This document shows positions 34,166 through 43,604 of a stretch of 64,000 nt of DNA, one piece after another. This DNA comes from Euryarchaeota archaeon UBA605 (GTDB taxonomy: Archaea > Thermoplasmatota > Poseidoniia > Poseidoniales > Thalassarchaeaceae). Below the pieces are notes generated by a model. The model searched no databases. It saw nothing but the letters and a program-made list of their open reading frames with translations, and was not told the DNA's origin. The position numbers and the translations under genes are program-made. Each line of letters starts with the position of its first letter. Positions within the stretch are counted from its first letter, which is position 1. Where the stretch lies: NCBI GenBank assembly GCA_002504905.1, contig DATY01000001.1, positions 5,530-69,529 on the forward strand. The letters run 5' to 3'.

Positions 34166-35574
34166 GCTTCCGGAAGATAAACTGAAACCATCCACACTAA
34201 TAGACTAATTATTCCAGCCAGAAACATCATAAAAATTGGTTCTTCTAAGGATAAACCCGTACTCATACCGTGAATAATTATTATTTCAAGAGAATCAACA
34301 AGCTCAATAAAAGGCCATACTAAAACTAACAAGAGTAGAGATACTACTGAAGCACCTGATCTTCTCAAATCTGAAACTAATAGATGTAGAGAAGAGGAAG
34401 CAATAGCGACAAAACACATTATCAAGCAAGGCAACCATAACCAATAAACTACTGAATCATTTGCAATCTGTATATTATCGCTGAGAACAAACCAAGACAA
34501 ATAGATTAATGGTATTGGCAGTAATACAGATGACCCTATTATTGAAGAAGAAAGACGGAAATTAGGACCTATTACTGCAGACCACCACCTACCACAATTC
34601 TCTTCGGCATATCTTCCAATCAATGCAGGAGGTATGACTACTGAAATAAACGGAGGAAGTAAAATCAGGGCAGAAAAAAAATCTACACCAACAGTAGAAA
34701 TTTCTTCCTCCGAAATCAGGGCGTGAGATAATAATAAGGCAAGAATTGCAGGAATCAGACGATTAATTGTATCTATCGGATTTCTCTTTTCCATCCTGTA
34801 AGCCCAATTAAATAAGCTAGATGTTTTCTTTATCGATATGTTATTTGTGAAACTAGGAATGGTAAAATCCGATTCTGGTTGTGATTTTGAATTAAAAATA
34901 ATTTTTTTATCATCAGTAAAAGTCAAAGTTCGATCTGCTACCGAAATTAAATCAGAATCGTGAGTTGCTAGAATAATCCCATGACCTCTTGAAATTAAAG
35001 ATCTCAACCAATTAATCAGCAGTAATTTAGCAGATTTATCCAATCCTTCAGAAGGTTCATCGAGTAAAACTACTCTGGGATTTTTTGATAATAAAGCAGG
35101 TGCGAGTCCTGAAAGAACGGATAACCTTCTGGCTAATCCTCCAGATAATTGAGAAATTCTATCGGAACTCCTATGTTTTAGACCCCAGCAATCTAGTAAT
35201 TCTGAAATTTTAATATGATCAAACTCACAGCCTGAAACTTTCAAAACGGTCATTAATCTCTCTTGAACTGTTTCTTCACCAGACATTCCATTTTTTTGAA
35301 GAGTTAATCCCATTGGAGGAAGGGGGTTTCTCCTACCCTCTGAATCTCTAACCAATACCATACCTGATGAGTCATGTTTCCAAAAAATTGAACCAGAAGA
35401 GATTGTATGCATTCCAGCGCTTGATTCTAGTAATGTAGTCTTTCCACAACCATTTGAACCTACCAAAGTAACTAACTCTCCCTCAACTAAATCAAAGTCT
35501 AAATCTGAAATTATGAGACGGTTACCTCTATGGATTTCTAATCCCAAAATCTGGATCAGGGTCTTATCTTCCAT
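34162..35574 (-). CDS. ccmAB: Fused CcmA ATPase and CcmB permease
   Basis: An ABC exporter subunit for cytochrome c maturation, in one chain of about 470 residues. The N-terminal half is a CcmA-type ATPase: Walker A GSNGCGKTT, signature SQLSGGLARRLS, Walker B VVLLDEPSEGLD. The C-terminal half has about six hydrophobic segments and is CcmB-like. In most bacteria these are separate genes. ATG 35574 is preceded by GGAAG; ATG 35595 is the alternative. It diverges from the rhomboid gene across some 55 bases, and it leads the ccmAB-C-D unit. Confidence 0.85.
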   Translation of the reverse strand: MEDKTLIQILGLEIHRGNRLIISDLDFDLVEGELVTLVGSNGCGKTTLLESSAGMHTISSGSIFWKHDSSGMVLVRDSEGRRNPLPPMGLTLQKNGMSGEETVQERLMTVLKVSGCEFDHIKISELLDCWGLKHRSSDRISQLSGGLARRLSVLSGLAPALLSKNPRVVLLDEPSEGLDKSAKLLLINWLRSLISRGHGIILATHDSDLISVADRTLTFTDDKKIIFNSKSQPESDFTIPSFTNNISIKKTSSLFNWAYRMEKRNPIDTINRLIPAILALLLSHALISEEEISTVGVDFFSALILLPPFISVVIPPALIGRYAEENCGRWWSAVIGPNFRLSSSIIGSSVLLPIPLIYLSWFVLSDNIQIANDSVVYWLWLPCLIMCFVAIASSSLHLLVSDLRRSGASVVSLLLLVLVWPFIELVDSLEIIIIHGMSTGLSLEEPIFMMFLAGIISLLVWMVSVYLPEA

Positions 35575-35630
35575 GTTCTTCCGAGGGTGGTTCATCGTTT
35601 GAGTCGTTCGACATAGAATCGAAGGCGCTA

Positions 35631-36698
35631 TTGCTACTATACTGCCCGGCACTGTTTGTGATTACCTCTCCGGAGTTTGATTTTTACTGGTCACAATTAG
35701 AAAATAGTGATTTCATTATTCTTTCAGTTTACCTTGTAGTTTCCATTATTCCATTTTTAAATTCAGCTAGGGAAAAAACCAGTATTGCACTTGCAATGGT
35801 GTTGTCTTTACTCCTGGTAATGTTTGTCAGATTTTCATTTAGTATTCTTGAATTAGATTTTAACGAAATACATTTTTTCTCCTTATATCCATTTTTGGCA
35901 GATGATCCTACCCAAATTCATCGTTTTTTTACTTCGGCATGGTTACATGGGGGCTGGATTCATGTTCTAGGAAATATTCTTGTAATTGGCCTGGTAGGAG
36001 TTCCTCTGGAGCAAAGATTAGGTGCTAAAAGATGGCTTCTGGTGTATTTTCTGGGATTCTTAGGAGGTAATTTAGCATGGGTTTTATCACATCCTGACTC
36101 AATAAGTCCGGCTATAGGAGCGAGTGGTGCTGCTTTCGGTTTGCTTGGAGCTTATATGGCATGTTGGCCGGATGATCAAATTGAATTTCCATTACTATTT
36201 TTTATCAGAGCATGGCCTATTTGGCTGATTGTATTTGTTAGACTAGGATTTGAAATTTATCAAATTTATGCTATACAAGAAGGAACAGCGGGAGAAACAA
36301 ATATTGCACATATGGCTCATATTGGCGGATTTTTTATGGCATTTTTATTTGCGAGGCTGATTGCAAAAGGTGGGCCAAGTCCACTAGGTTCGGATGACTC
36401 TTACAATAATAGCACAAATCCTAGTGAGGCAAAGAGAATTATTGCGAAAAAGAATCTAGGTGAGTTAACAAATGACCCATGGGAAATTGCAGGGAAACCA
36501 CTCGAGGGAAGAGCGAAATGGATATTGTGGAACCTTAAGGAACAAGGAGATGAATTAGAAACAAGACAGGCATGGCTTGAAGAACTAGCAGAGAATACAA
36601 TTTGTCCAGTTTGTAATGGAGAAGTAAAGTTGTTAGAAAAAGATGAAAACTTTAGGCTGATTTGTTCGATAAATGATGAACACCTTTTCTGGCCATAA
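35631..36698 (+). CDS. Rhomboid-family intramembrane serine protease with C-terminal zinc-ribbon-like tail
   Basis: A 355-residue polytopic protein. The catalytic serine is in GASGAAFGLLGAY and the histidine in HMAHIGGFF; the first loop WLHGGWIHVLGN is the WR-type L1 region. These enzymes cut membrane proteins within the bilayer. After the last helix lies a soluble tail ending with CPVCNGEV and a lone Cys, resembling a zinc ribbon. The TTG at 35631 gives the longest reading; GTG 35658 is a possible start. It is divergent from the ccm operon. Confidence 0.88.
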   Translation: MLLYCPALFVITSPEFDFYWSQLENSDFIILSVYLVVSIIPFLNSAREKTSIALAMVLSLLLVMFVRFSFSILELDFNEIHFFSLYPFLADDPTQIHRFFTSAWLHGGWIHVLGNILVIGLVGVPLEQRLGAKRWLLVYFLGFLGGNLAWVLSHPDSISPAIGASGAAFGLLGAYMACWPDDQIEFPLLFFIRAWPIWLIVFVRLGFEIYQIYAIQEGTAGETNIAHMAHIGGFFMAFLFARLIAKGGPSPLGSDDSYNNSTNPSEAKRIIAKKNLGELTNDPWEIAGKPLEGRAKWILWNLKEQGDELETRQAWLEELAENTICPVCNGEVKLLEKDENFRLICSINDEHLFWP

Positions 36699-36729
36699 CT
36701 ATCTAAAAATGAATTAATTATCGGTTCAG

Positions 36730-36737
36730 ATTATACA
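36730..36737 (+). promoter_or_regulatory. Probable TATA element of the subtilase gene
   Basis: ATTATACA lies 28 bases before the centre of the inverted repeat at 36749-36767. The same octamer lies 27 bases before the gyrB palindrome. Expected transcription start is within the palindrome. Confidence 0.45.
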
Positions 36738-36748
36738 TCTATTGATGC

Positions 36749-36767
36749 TGGCTCTCTAAGAGAGCCA
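36749..36767 (+). promoter_or_regulatory. Perfect inverted repeat at the subtilase start
   Basis: GGCTCTC (36750-36756), a TAA loop, and GAGAGCC (36760-36766) form a perfect seven-base-pair repeat, extended to eight by T749 and the A of the ATG start. It could be an operator over the transcription start or, if transcribed, a hairpin that hides the start codon. Confidence 0.5.
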
Positions 36768-39700
36768 TGGTACGAGCATCGAAAACAGTTGGGCCCATGT
36801 TAGTTGTGATGTTGATGTTGGTACTGGATTTATCAGTTGGAGTATCGGCAATTGTACCATTAGATGATGACACAAATATTAATCAAAATGATGAATTATC
36901 TGTTGTATCTGATAGCGAGATACCTTCACTAATTTGTGATGATGAAATCTGTCCAGAAAAATTCCTAGGAATTGGTTTTCCACCTTGGGATGCAAGTCCT
37001 GCGGTGGAAGAGCCTTACTGGTGGGTGAATTTTAACACTGATCAAGACTCTAATGGAATGGAAGATAGTCTGCAATATATGATAGCGGGACAGAAAGAAT
37101 CTCATTCTGCGACTGCAATTTTAGGAGATGATGGGCGCATGACTACGGCTATTATCGTAGGCTATTCATGGCACCCAGGGGAGACCGATCTTCAAAAATT
37201 GAAAGATATATTGACTAAACATGGGTGGGAAGAAGAAGGGTCTTGGTTTTTCCCAGTTGAATATATTGATTCTGTTGTAATAGATCATGTACCTGTTAGT
37301 TCATTAATAGAAATTTGGCAACAAGATGGTGTTGTAATGATAGAGGAACAAGATAAAATTGTGTCTTACTTGAGTGTGGCAACAAGAGGCTCTAAAGTTC
37401 GAACATCAGATGTTTATGACGAAACTCTAAGAGACTTTGGATATGATGGATCAGGCGTAGTTATTGCTGTATTAGACTCAGGAGTTGATAATGAGCATTT
37501 TTCATTAGATGATTTTTCAGATAATAATAATGATAATGAAAACGAGCCAGATGACCTTTCAGATCCTAAATGGTTAGCAGGTTGTGATGCTACCTCTTGG
37601 AACTCTCAGGAATGTAATGACGGTGAATTTGACCCTGATGATGGAAATGGACATGGAACACACGTTGCAGGAATTGCCCTAGGGACTGGAGATTCCAGAA
37701 GAGTGAACCAAGGTTATGCTCCTGGTTCATATCTTGTTGATGTTAAAGTAATGACAGATTCCGGAGGCAGTGCTGGAGGAGATGAAGGCCCAATAATCAA
37801 AGGACTACAATGGGTTTTACAAAATGTAAATACTGATTGGGGAAATAATGACTCAAGTGAAGGAATCGATATAATGACAATGTCGTTCGGGAGTGGAAGT
37901 TCCCCAGTAGGTGAAAATGACCAAGGAGATGATGGGAATAATTCTGCAGCAAGATTAGTAAATAATTGTGCAGATGCTGGAATTGTACCAATTGCTGCAA
38001 TAGGGAATGATGGGACCAATCGAGTTACATCTGTTGGCGCAGCAGATTCATCGATTACTGTTGGAGCTATTGATGACAAAAATACTATTCAGCGAAATGA
38101 TGATATTATAGCCGATTATTCAAATTCAGGACCAAGAGTTGATGATAACGATGGAAATAAGTGGGATGAGTTGAAACCAGATGTAGTTGCTCCGGGCTCT
38201 GGAATTACATCTGCACAACATGCTACTTCTAGTTCTACAATCCCTGGACAAGATTCAACATCTCTAGCGGACGATAGATATGTAGAAATGGATGGAACAA
38301 GTATGTCAACACCTGCAGTAGCAGGATTAGTTGCGATAATTTTACAGATAGATGATGAATTAGAACCTCAAGAAGTGAAAGATTTACTAAGAAATAATTC
38401 GGAAGTCAGAGGAAGCGCTTCTATGCCTTCAGTATCTGATAAATGGAATGAAGATTACGGATTTGGTATTATCGATGGAAACCTAATTCTTCAAGCTATG
38501 TTAGGAGATGACACTGGAGGAGGTGGAGGCGACCCTGATCCTGGAAATGGAACAGGAGGAGGAGACCCCCCAGTTGGAGAAGGTACTGGGAATTGGGCTG
38601 TTATAGAAAAACCAAGTGGTTTATGGCTGATTGAAGGTGAAAGTTACAGTGTTAGAGGACATATTAATGAGGCTGGAGAAGAGAACGGAACTACTGAAGA
38701 AGTTCAAGTGAGAGTAACTTACAAGTATAGGCCAACAGGAGGAGGACCTCTGTCCACTGGTGTCTTAGTCGATTGGCATCAGGCTCTTGGAACCATTAAT
38801 TGGACGACAAATTTTGATATCCCAAATTTTGAAGAAGATGTCGATGTTGATGCAGAAACACTTCAAATAGAAGTCAAATCTAAGAATGAATTTGATCAAT
38901 GGAGTAATACAACGAAAAATACACATAATTTGGGAGTTATTTCTCTGGAGGTTGAATCTCCCAGTAATCAAGATCTAGTAAGTGGAAATGTCGAAATTAG
39001 TGGAATATTAGAAACAGTAAATGGGGCCCAACTACAGTGGAGATTAGGAACTGATGAATGGAAGAATATGACATATTATTCTGGCTCAGGAGCTGAAGAG
39101 ATACAATGGTCAATGCCATGGAATACTGAAAACACTGACGATGGTATGCAGAGATTTTCTGTAAGATTCGTTAGCGGCGTAGGTGTTGCTTCAGAAGAGA
39201 TAAGAATTACTGTAGAAATTGACAATAATCCTCCATCACCTGATTTAATGTTTAGAACTGGAATTTCAATTCAGGAATATGGAATTCCTGTGAGTGAAAC
39301 ATATGTTAATACGTTTTTAGAAGCAAAAGTTCAGATAAGAAATATTGGAGACATTTCAGCGGATGAATTGACCATTTATCTTTTAGAAGATGGCTACAGA
39401 AAGGATGAGATAATAATACAGAGTTTAGAGAGTGGAGATATTATCGAAGTATCCCTTTCTTGGAATCCATCTACAGTAGGCGATAAACTATTGACTGTTT
39501 CTTTAGATCCTTTAGATGAAATACAAGAGAATAATGAATCTGATAATGACCTTTCAATTACATTTCCAGTTTTACAAAGGCCTCAGGGGATTGACCTAGC
39601 TTTCAGAGATGGAGCAGTAAAAACAGAACCATCAATACCAAGACCTAAAGAACAATTCCTGATTACTGGAAGAGTAGATAACTTAGGTTCAACTAACGCA

Positions 39701-41569
39701 ATGAGTGTAGGAGCTACTCTTTGGTTGAAAAATGATTTAGGATGGATGGAAGTATCCACTACTACAATTTCTCTTGTTGTAGGGCAAGGTGCGAGTCAAG
39801 TAGCATTTGCCTACATTGCTGAAGAGGTCGGTCCTCTAGAAATAAAAATCACTGTTCAAGGAGAAAGTGATTTGGATATGAGTAATAACGAGGCAATTTC
39901 TACTATTCTTGTTGATCAGTCCTCGTTGAAGTCTCCACGAGATTTAACATTTGATTATGGAGAAGAACCTGTTAAGGTGATAGACCTCAATGGAGAAGGT
40001 TTAGTCATTACCAACAAAGATGGGGGATTGGCACTCTACAGATTGAATTCAAATCTTGCATTAGTACCTTGTTCAAATATGCTTGAGACAAAATGGTCAG
40101 GAGATTTAACTTCCTGGAGCACTAGTGATGGTTATGCACACATTGTTTGGACAAGAAGATATATTGATAATCAGGGTTATTTCAAACAAACATTGAGCTA
40201 CTCAAGAATTGATGCTACTTGCGAATTGTCACCAGTACAAGACTTAATGCTACCCATATCACTATCTGATGGAAAATATTTTGGAATAGATATTGATGTC
40301 AAAGGGACTGAAATTATTGTTGCAGGATACCATAGAGATATTTCTACTGGGGGAACTTTCAAAGATTTGACCAGTGTGTTTCTACTGACTTCAGATTATC
40401 CAATATCTTCTGATGATTGGGATTATACACCAAATGTAATTGATGAAATAGAAATTAGTATGTATGATTCAGATCCGGTCACAGTAGAATTAGGAGAAGA
40501 ATTTACCCATATTCTCTATCAATCAAATAGAGATGATATTACTGGAAAAGAAAGAATAGGATTGTGGTATGCACATGGTTCCAAAGATCAAACCTCTTGG
40601 ACATATAGAAAAGCCATTGGAGATGAAGCAGGAATGCAAAAGATGTCTGTTATTACTCATGAAGATCGTGATTACATTTATTCAGTATGGAAAGAGGGAG
40701 AGGATGCAGAATCTAGATTAGTTTCAAAAGTGACTGATTCAACAATGACCGTAATTGAGAACCTCAGTGTAGAAATATCTTCAAAGGGAATTGGGAATAT
40801 CCAAATGACTGAGACTCACTTAGGTATACAAATCTTTTACGACTTTGTTGGCCCTACAGGTAGCCAAATTCAATATGGGATGATGAATCCGACTCCAGGT
40901 GAAGAATGGATTGGACTTTCTGATAGAATAACCACTGGGAAAAATCATCTTTCATCGGTTGACAGAAGCCCTCTAAGCGATCAAACAATTATTCTAAGTT
41001 GGAATGAAATATCTGGCTGGCAAATTAGATCGTTAATTGACGATAATGACCCCGATAGAGGAGAGTTAAATTTACTTGAGGAGACGAGGATTTATTTAGG
41101 GCTAGATGAGCAAAATTTTGCAATTTTAATGGCAGGTATATCGATAACTGTCCTCTTACTTTGCTTATTGGTTCTGACTACAATGTCACTCAATGCTGTA
41201 AAGTGGGTAGGTAGAAGAAGAAGAGTTGGAACTGGAAATATTATCTTAGAAGATGATGTTGTAGATATTGTAGAGCCAACAGATCTTGAAATTAAATCCT
41301 CAGAGATTGAATTAATAGAGGAAAAAAATGATGATCCTGCTAACCTTAGAAAACAAAGAAGAAATAGTCGTAAGATATCTAATCAATTAAGCGAACTATC
41401 AGTTCCAATCCCTCCACAACCTTTACCTCTACCATCTTCCGGAGAAATACAGGAAATACCACAAATTAATCGCACCATTCTTTGCCCTGAATGCTCTGCA
41501 AGATTTGATGTTTCATCGGGACTAAAAATGATTAAGTGTCCTATCTGCGAAAGTAGAATTTCTTTGTAG
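36767..41569 (+). CDS. Secreted, membrane-anchored subtilisin-family (S8) protease
   Basis: A 1600-residue protein. A signal-type helix (residues about 10-28) is followed by an S8 domain with the full triad: Asp in AVLDSGVDNEH, His in GHGTHVAGIA, Ser in DGTSMSTPAVAG. Next comes a glycine-rich linker, then beta-sandwich and CARDB-type modules (DLMFRTGIS, NIGDISADELTIYLLEDG). A membrane helix near residue 1450-1475 precedes an acidic/basic tail ending in a zinc ribbon, CPECSARF...CPICESRIS. Predicted to digest protein at the cell surface, anchored by its C-terminus, with the zinc tail in the cytoplasm. The Maf gene follows directly after the stop. Confidence 0.92.
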   Translation: MVRASKTVGPMLVVMLMLVLDLSVGVSAIVPLDDDTNINQNDELSVVSDSEIPSLICDDEICPEKFLGIGFPPWDASPAVEEPYWWVNFNTDQDSNGMEDSLQYMIAGQKESHSATAILGDDGRMTTAIIVGYSWHPGETDLQKLKDILTKHGWEEEGSWFFPVEYIDSVVIDHVPVSSLIEIWQQDGVVMIEEQDKIVSYLSVATRGSKVRTSDVYDETLRDFGYDGSGVVIAVLDSGVDNEHFSLDDFSDNNNDNENEPDDLSDPKWLAGCDATSWNSQECNDGEFDPDDGNGHGTHVAGIALGTGDSRRVNQGYAPGSYLVDVKVMTDSGGSAGGDEGPIIKGLQWVLQNVNTDWGNNDSSEGIDIMTMSFGSGSSPVGENDQGDDGNNSAARLVNNCADAGIVPIAAIGNDGTNRVTSVGAADSSITVGAIDDKNTIQRNDDIIADYSNSGPRVDDNDGNKWDELKPDVVAPGSGITSAQHATSSSTIPGQDSTSLADDRYVEMDGTSMSTPAVAGLVAIILQIDDELEPQEVKDLLRNNSEVRGSASMPSVSDKWNEDYGFGIIDGNLILQAMLGDDTGGGGGDPDPGNGTGGGDPPVGEGTGNWAVIEKPSGLWLIEGESYSVRGHINEAGEENGTTEEVQVRVTYKYRPTGGGPLSTGVLVDWHQALGTINWTTNFDIPNFEEDVDVDAETLQIEVKSKNEFDQWSNTTKNTHNLGVISLEVESPSNQDLVSGNVEISGILETVNGAQLQWRLGTDEWKNMTYYSGSGAEEIQWSMPWNTENTDDGMQRFSVRFVSGVGVASEEIRITVEIDNNPPSPDLMFRTGISIQEYGIPVSETYVNTFLEAKVQIRNIGDISADELTIYLLEDGYRKDEIIIQSLESGDIIEVSLSWNPSTVGDKLLTVSLDPLDEIQENNESDNDLSITFPVLQRPQGIDLAFRDGAVKTEPSIPRPKEQFLITGRVDNLGSTNAMSVGATLWLKNDLGWMEVSTTTISLVVGQGASQVAFAYIAEEVGPLEIKITVQGESDLDMSNNEAISTILVDQSSLKSPRDLTFDYGEEPVKVIDLNGEGLVITNKDGGLALYRLNSNLALVPCSNMLETKWSGDLTSWSTSDGYAHIVWTRRYIDNQGYFKQTLSYSRIDATCELSPVQDLMLPISLSDGKYFGIDIDVKGTEIIVAGYHRDISTGGTFKDLTSVFLLTSDYPISSDDWDYTPNVIDEIEISMYDSDPVTVELGEEFTHILYQSNRDDITGKERIGLWYAHGSKDQTSWTYRKAIGDEAGMQKMSVITHEDRDYIYSVWKEGEDAESRLVSKVTDSTMTVIENLSVEISSKGIGNIQMTETHLGIQIFYDFVGPTGSQIQYGMMNPTPGEEWIGLSDRITTGKNHLSSVDRSPLSDQTIILSWNEISGWQIRSLIDDNDPDRGELNLLEETRIYLGLDEQNFAILMAGISITVLLLCLLVLTTMSLNAVKWVGRRRRVGTGNIILEDDVVDIVEPTDLEIKSSEIELIEEKNDDPANLRKQRRNSRKISNQLSELSVPIPPQPLPLPSSGEIQEIPQINRTILCPECSARFDVSSGLKMIKCPICESRISL

Positions 41570-42208
41570 GTGGAGATTTTGCGAGTCTTGCTTGCATCTG
41601 CTTCAGAAAGAAGATTCGCTTGGTTGAATGATTGCTTTCAAAGTATTGATATCACATGTATACCACTGATAAGTAAAGAAAAAAATATTGAAAAAAATAA
41701 AAGTGTGAAACAACAATCGAAAGATATTTGTTTTTCGAAGGCAGAATCAGCCGCCTTGGAATGGAGTCTTGTAGATTCGGAAACTCACGATATTCCAGAT
41801 GTGATAATAGTTTCAGATACATTGGTAGAGTCTCCAGGTAATGAGAACATGGCTTTAGGAAAACCAGAAGATAGTTTCATGTCAACCAGCATGTTGCTAA
41901 GATTATCGGGAAAAAGGCATAGAGTCTGGTCTTCAACAGCAATTCTAGTTCAAAAAAATAAGCAATATCAAAGCCTATACTCAGATTGGAGATATAAAAT
42001 TTGGACAGATTATGCTATAGTTGAGTTTGATGATTTGAGTGAAGAAGATATAATTGGGTTAGTAGAAAGTAACTCTTGGGTCGGTAAAGCTGGAGGTTAT
42101 GACTTGGCAGGATCAGCAGGCCAATATACAAAAATTATCGAAGGAGATGAGGTGACAGTTCTCGGTTTTTCGAAGCAGGCTATTGATGAACTCAGAAAAA
42201 TAATCTAA
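41570..42208 (+). CDS. Maf-family nucleotide pyrophosphatase
   Basis: A 212-residue Maf/HAM1-fold enzyme that hydrolyses modified or canonical nucleoside triphosphates. Family marks are LASASERRFAW at the N-terminus, VSDTLV (the catalytic Asp region), GKPED and KAGGYDLAGSAG. GTG 41570 directly follows the subtilase stop; TTG 41579 has GGTGGAG just upstream and may be the true start, trimming three residues. It converges with the NifU-like gene, sharing bases of the stop codons. Confidence 0.88.
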   Translation: MEILRVLLASASERRFAWLNDCFQSIDITCIPLISKEKNIEKNKSVKQQSKDICFSKAESAALEWSLVDSETHDIPDVIIVSDTLVESPGNENMALGKPEDSFMSTSMLLRLSGKRHRVWSSTAILVQKNKQYQSLYSDWRYKIWTDYAIVEFDDLSEEDIIGLVESNSWVGKAGGYDLAGSAGQYTKIIEGDEVTVLGFSKQAIDELRKII

Positions 42209-42702
42209 ACGAATACTACGCCACCAAATTTTAACACAAATTCTTTTTGAATTTCATCGAACCATTCCAACATAGATTTAGAGAAACGAATGGAGATAAT
42301 CTCATCATCCATTAACAAATCATCTTGAATCCCTTTTAGAGTTCCTGGAGCTGCTCCGCAAGAAACACAGGCCCCATCTAGGTCTAAAATTAAAGATAAC
42401 ACTTTATTTCCAATATTATTTTTCTCAATTTCTGCTGAAGTGACTAACAGCCCCCCTCCATGACCATCTAGTGCAGCCCTTACAATCCCTAGTCTAGACA
42501 TCAAAGCAGGAATTATTTCTGGATCATTCGACTCAAATAATTTGACTAAAGATAACTTACTCAATCTTTCTATTTCTTCTGGCGATTGTGACTCGGAAAT
42601 ACGACGCATCGCTTCCTCTCTCATTACATCTTCAATCTGTTTCCTGTATGATTCTGAAAGATCTTCATCAACAGGTAGTTTATTTCCGGAGTGGTCGACC
42701 AT
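42205..42702 (-). CDS. NifU-like Fe-S scaffold domain protein
   Basis: A 165-residue protein with a helical N-terminal half (residues 1-70) and a C-terminal NifU/Nfu domain. The Fe-S binding motif is CVSCGAAPGTL in GACVSC. Nfu domains carry newly made clusters to target proteins. The gene lies divergently 125 bases from sufC, which supports a role in SUF cluster assembly. The N-terminal half is not recognised. Confidence 0.85.
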   Translation of the reverse strand: MVDHSGNKLPVDEDLSESYRKQIEDVMREEAMRRISESQSPEEIERLSKLSLVKLFESNDPEIIPALMSRLGIVRAALDGHGGGLLVTSAEIEKNNIGNKVLSLILDLDGACVSCGAAPGTLKGIQDDLLMDDEIISIRFSKSMLEWFDEIQKEFVLKFGGVVFV

Positions 42703-42827
42703 CAGTCTTTGCGAGAATGCTACTTCACTTTAGGATGACCAATAATAACTATAATCCACTACTAATTTATCAGGCAAATAAGCATTTATTCAAAAGGGGT
42801 GACGTACACGAAAGGTTAGGAATTAAC

Positions 42828-43592
42828 ATGTCTAATGATTCTGAACTACTAAAAATCCAAGATTTATATGCATGTATTGATGATACATCTATATTAAAGG
42901 GAATTAATTTAGAAATAAAACCTGGAGAAATTCATGCTATAATGGGTAGAAATGGAAGTGGAAAAACAACTACTGCAAATATAATAATGGGTCATCCCGA
43001 TTATGAAGTAGAAAGCGGGACTGTTGAATTGAATGGGAAAGACTTACTGGAAATGGAAACATGGGAAAGAGCAAGAGAAGGAGTATTCTTATCATTCCAA
43101 TATCCACAAGCTGTCCCCGGACTTCAAGTTGGTAACTTCCTAAGGAAATCTGTAGCTGCTACACTTGGAGAAGAAGCAGCTAAAGGGAAAGAATTTAGAA
43201 ATAAATTAAAAGAATCAATGAAAGAATTAGATATTCCCTCGTCTTTCCTTGGAAGATACGTAAATGATGGATTCAGTGGTGGCGAGAAAAAGAGATTTGA
43301 GATATTACAACTTATGCTGATGAAACCAAAATTAGCGATTCTAGATGAAACAGACTCAGGATTAGATATTGATGGTATTAGAACAGTAGCTAAGGGAATT
43401 AATGCTGCTATTAGAGGTACTGAATCGGGAGCATTAATTATTACGCATTACTCAAGAATTCTTGAACATGTGAAGCCTGATAAGATACATGTTCTAATTT
43501 CTGGCAAGATTGTAAAAACGGGAGGACCGGATTTGGCTCTAGAACTAGAAGAAAAGGGATATGATTGGCTAGAAGGGAAATCTGAGAGTTAG
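42828..43592 (+). CDS. sufC: Fe-S cluster assembly ATPase SufC
   Basis: An ABC-type ATPase of 254 residues that powers the SufBCD scaffold. Walker A GRNGSGKTT, signature FSGGEKKRFE and Walker B LAILDETDSGLD are visible, together with SufC-specific QYPQAVPGL in the Q-loop region. ATG 42828 is chosen because the protein then begins just before the first beta-strand; the frame stays open upstream but without similarity. The first gene of sufC-sufB-sufD; the next start is 12 bases downstream. Confidence 0.96.
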   Translation: MSNDSELLKIQDLYACIDDTSILKGINLEIKPGEIHAIMGRNGSGKTTTANIIMGHPDYEVESGTVELNGKDLLEMETWERAREGVFLSFQYPQAVPGLQVGNFLRKSVAATLGEEAAKGKEFRNKLKESMKELDIPSSFLGRYVNDGFSGGEKKRFEILQLMLMKPKLAILDETDSGLDIDGIRTVAKGINAAIRGTESGALIITHYSRILEHVKPDKIHVLISGKIVKTGGPDLALELEEKGYDWLEGKSES

Positions 43593-43604
43593 GAGTGTTA
43601 AAAA

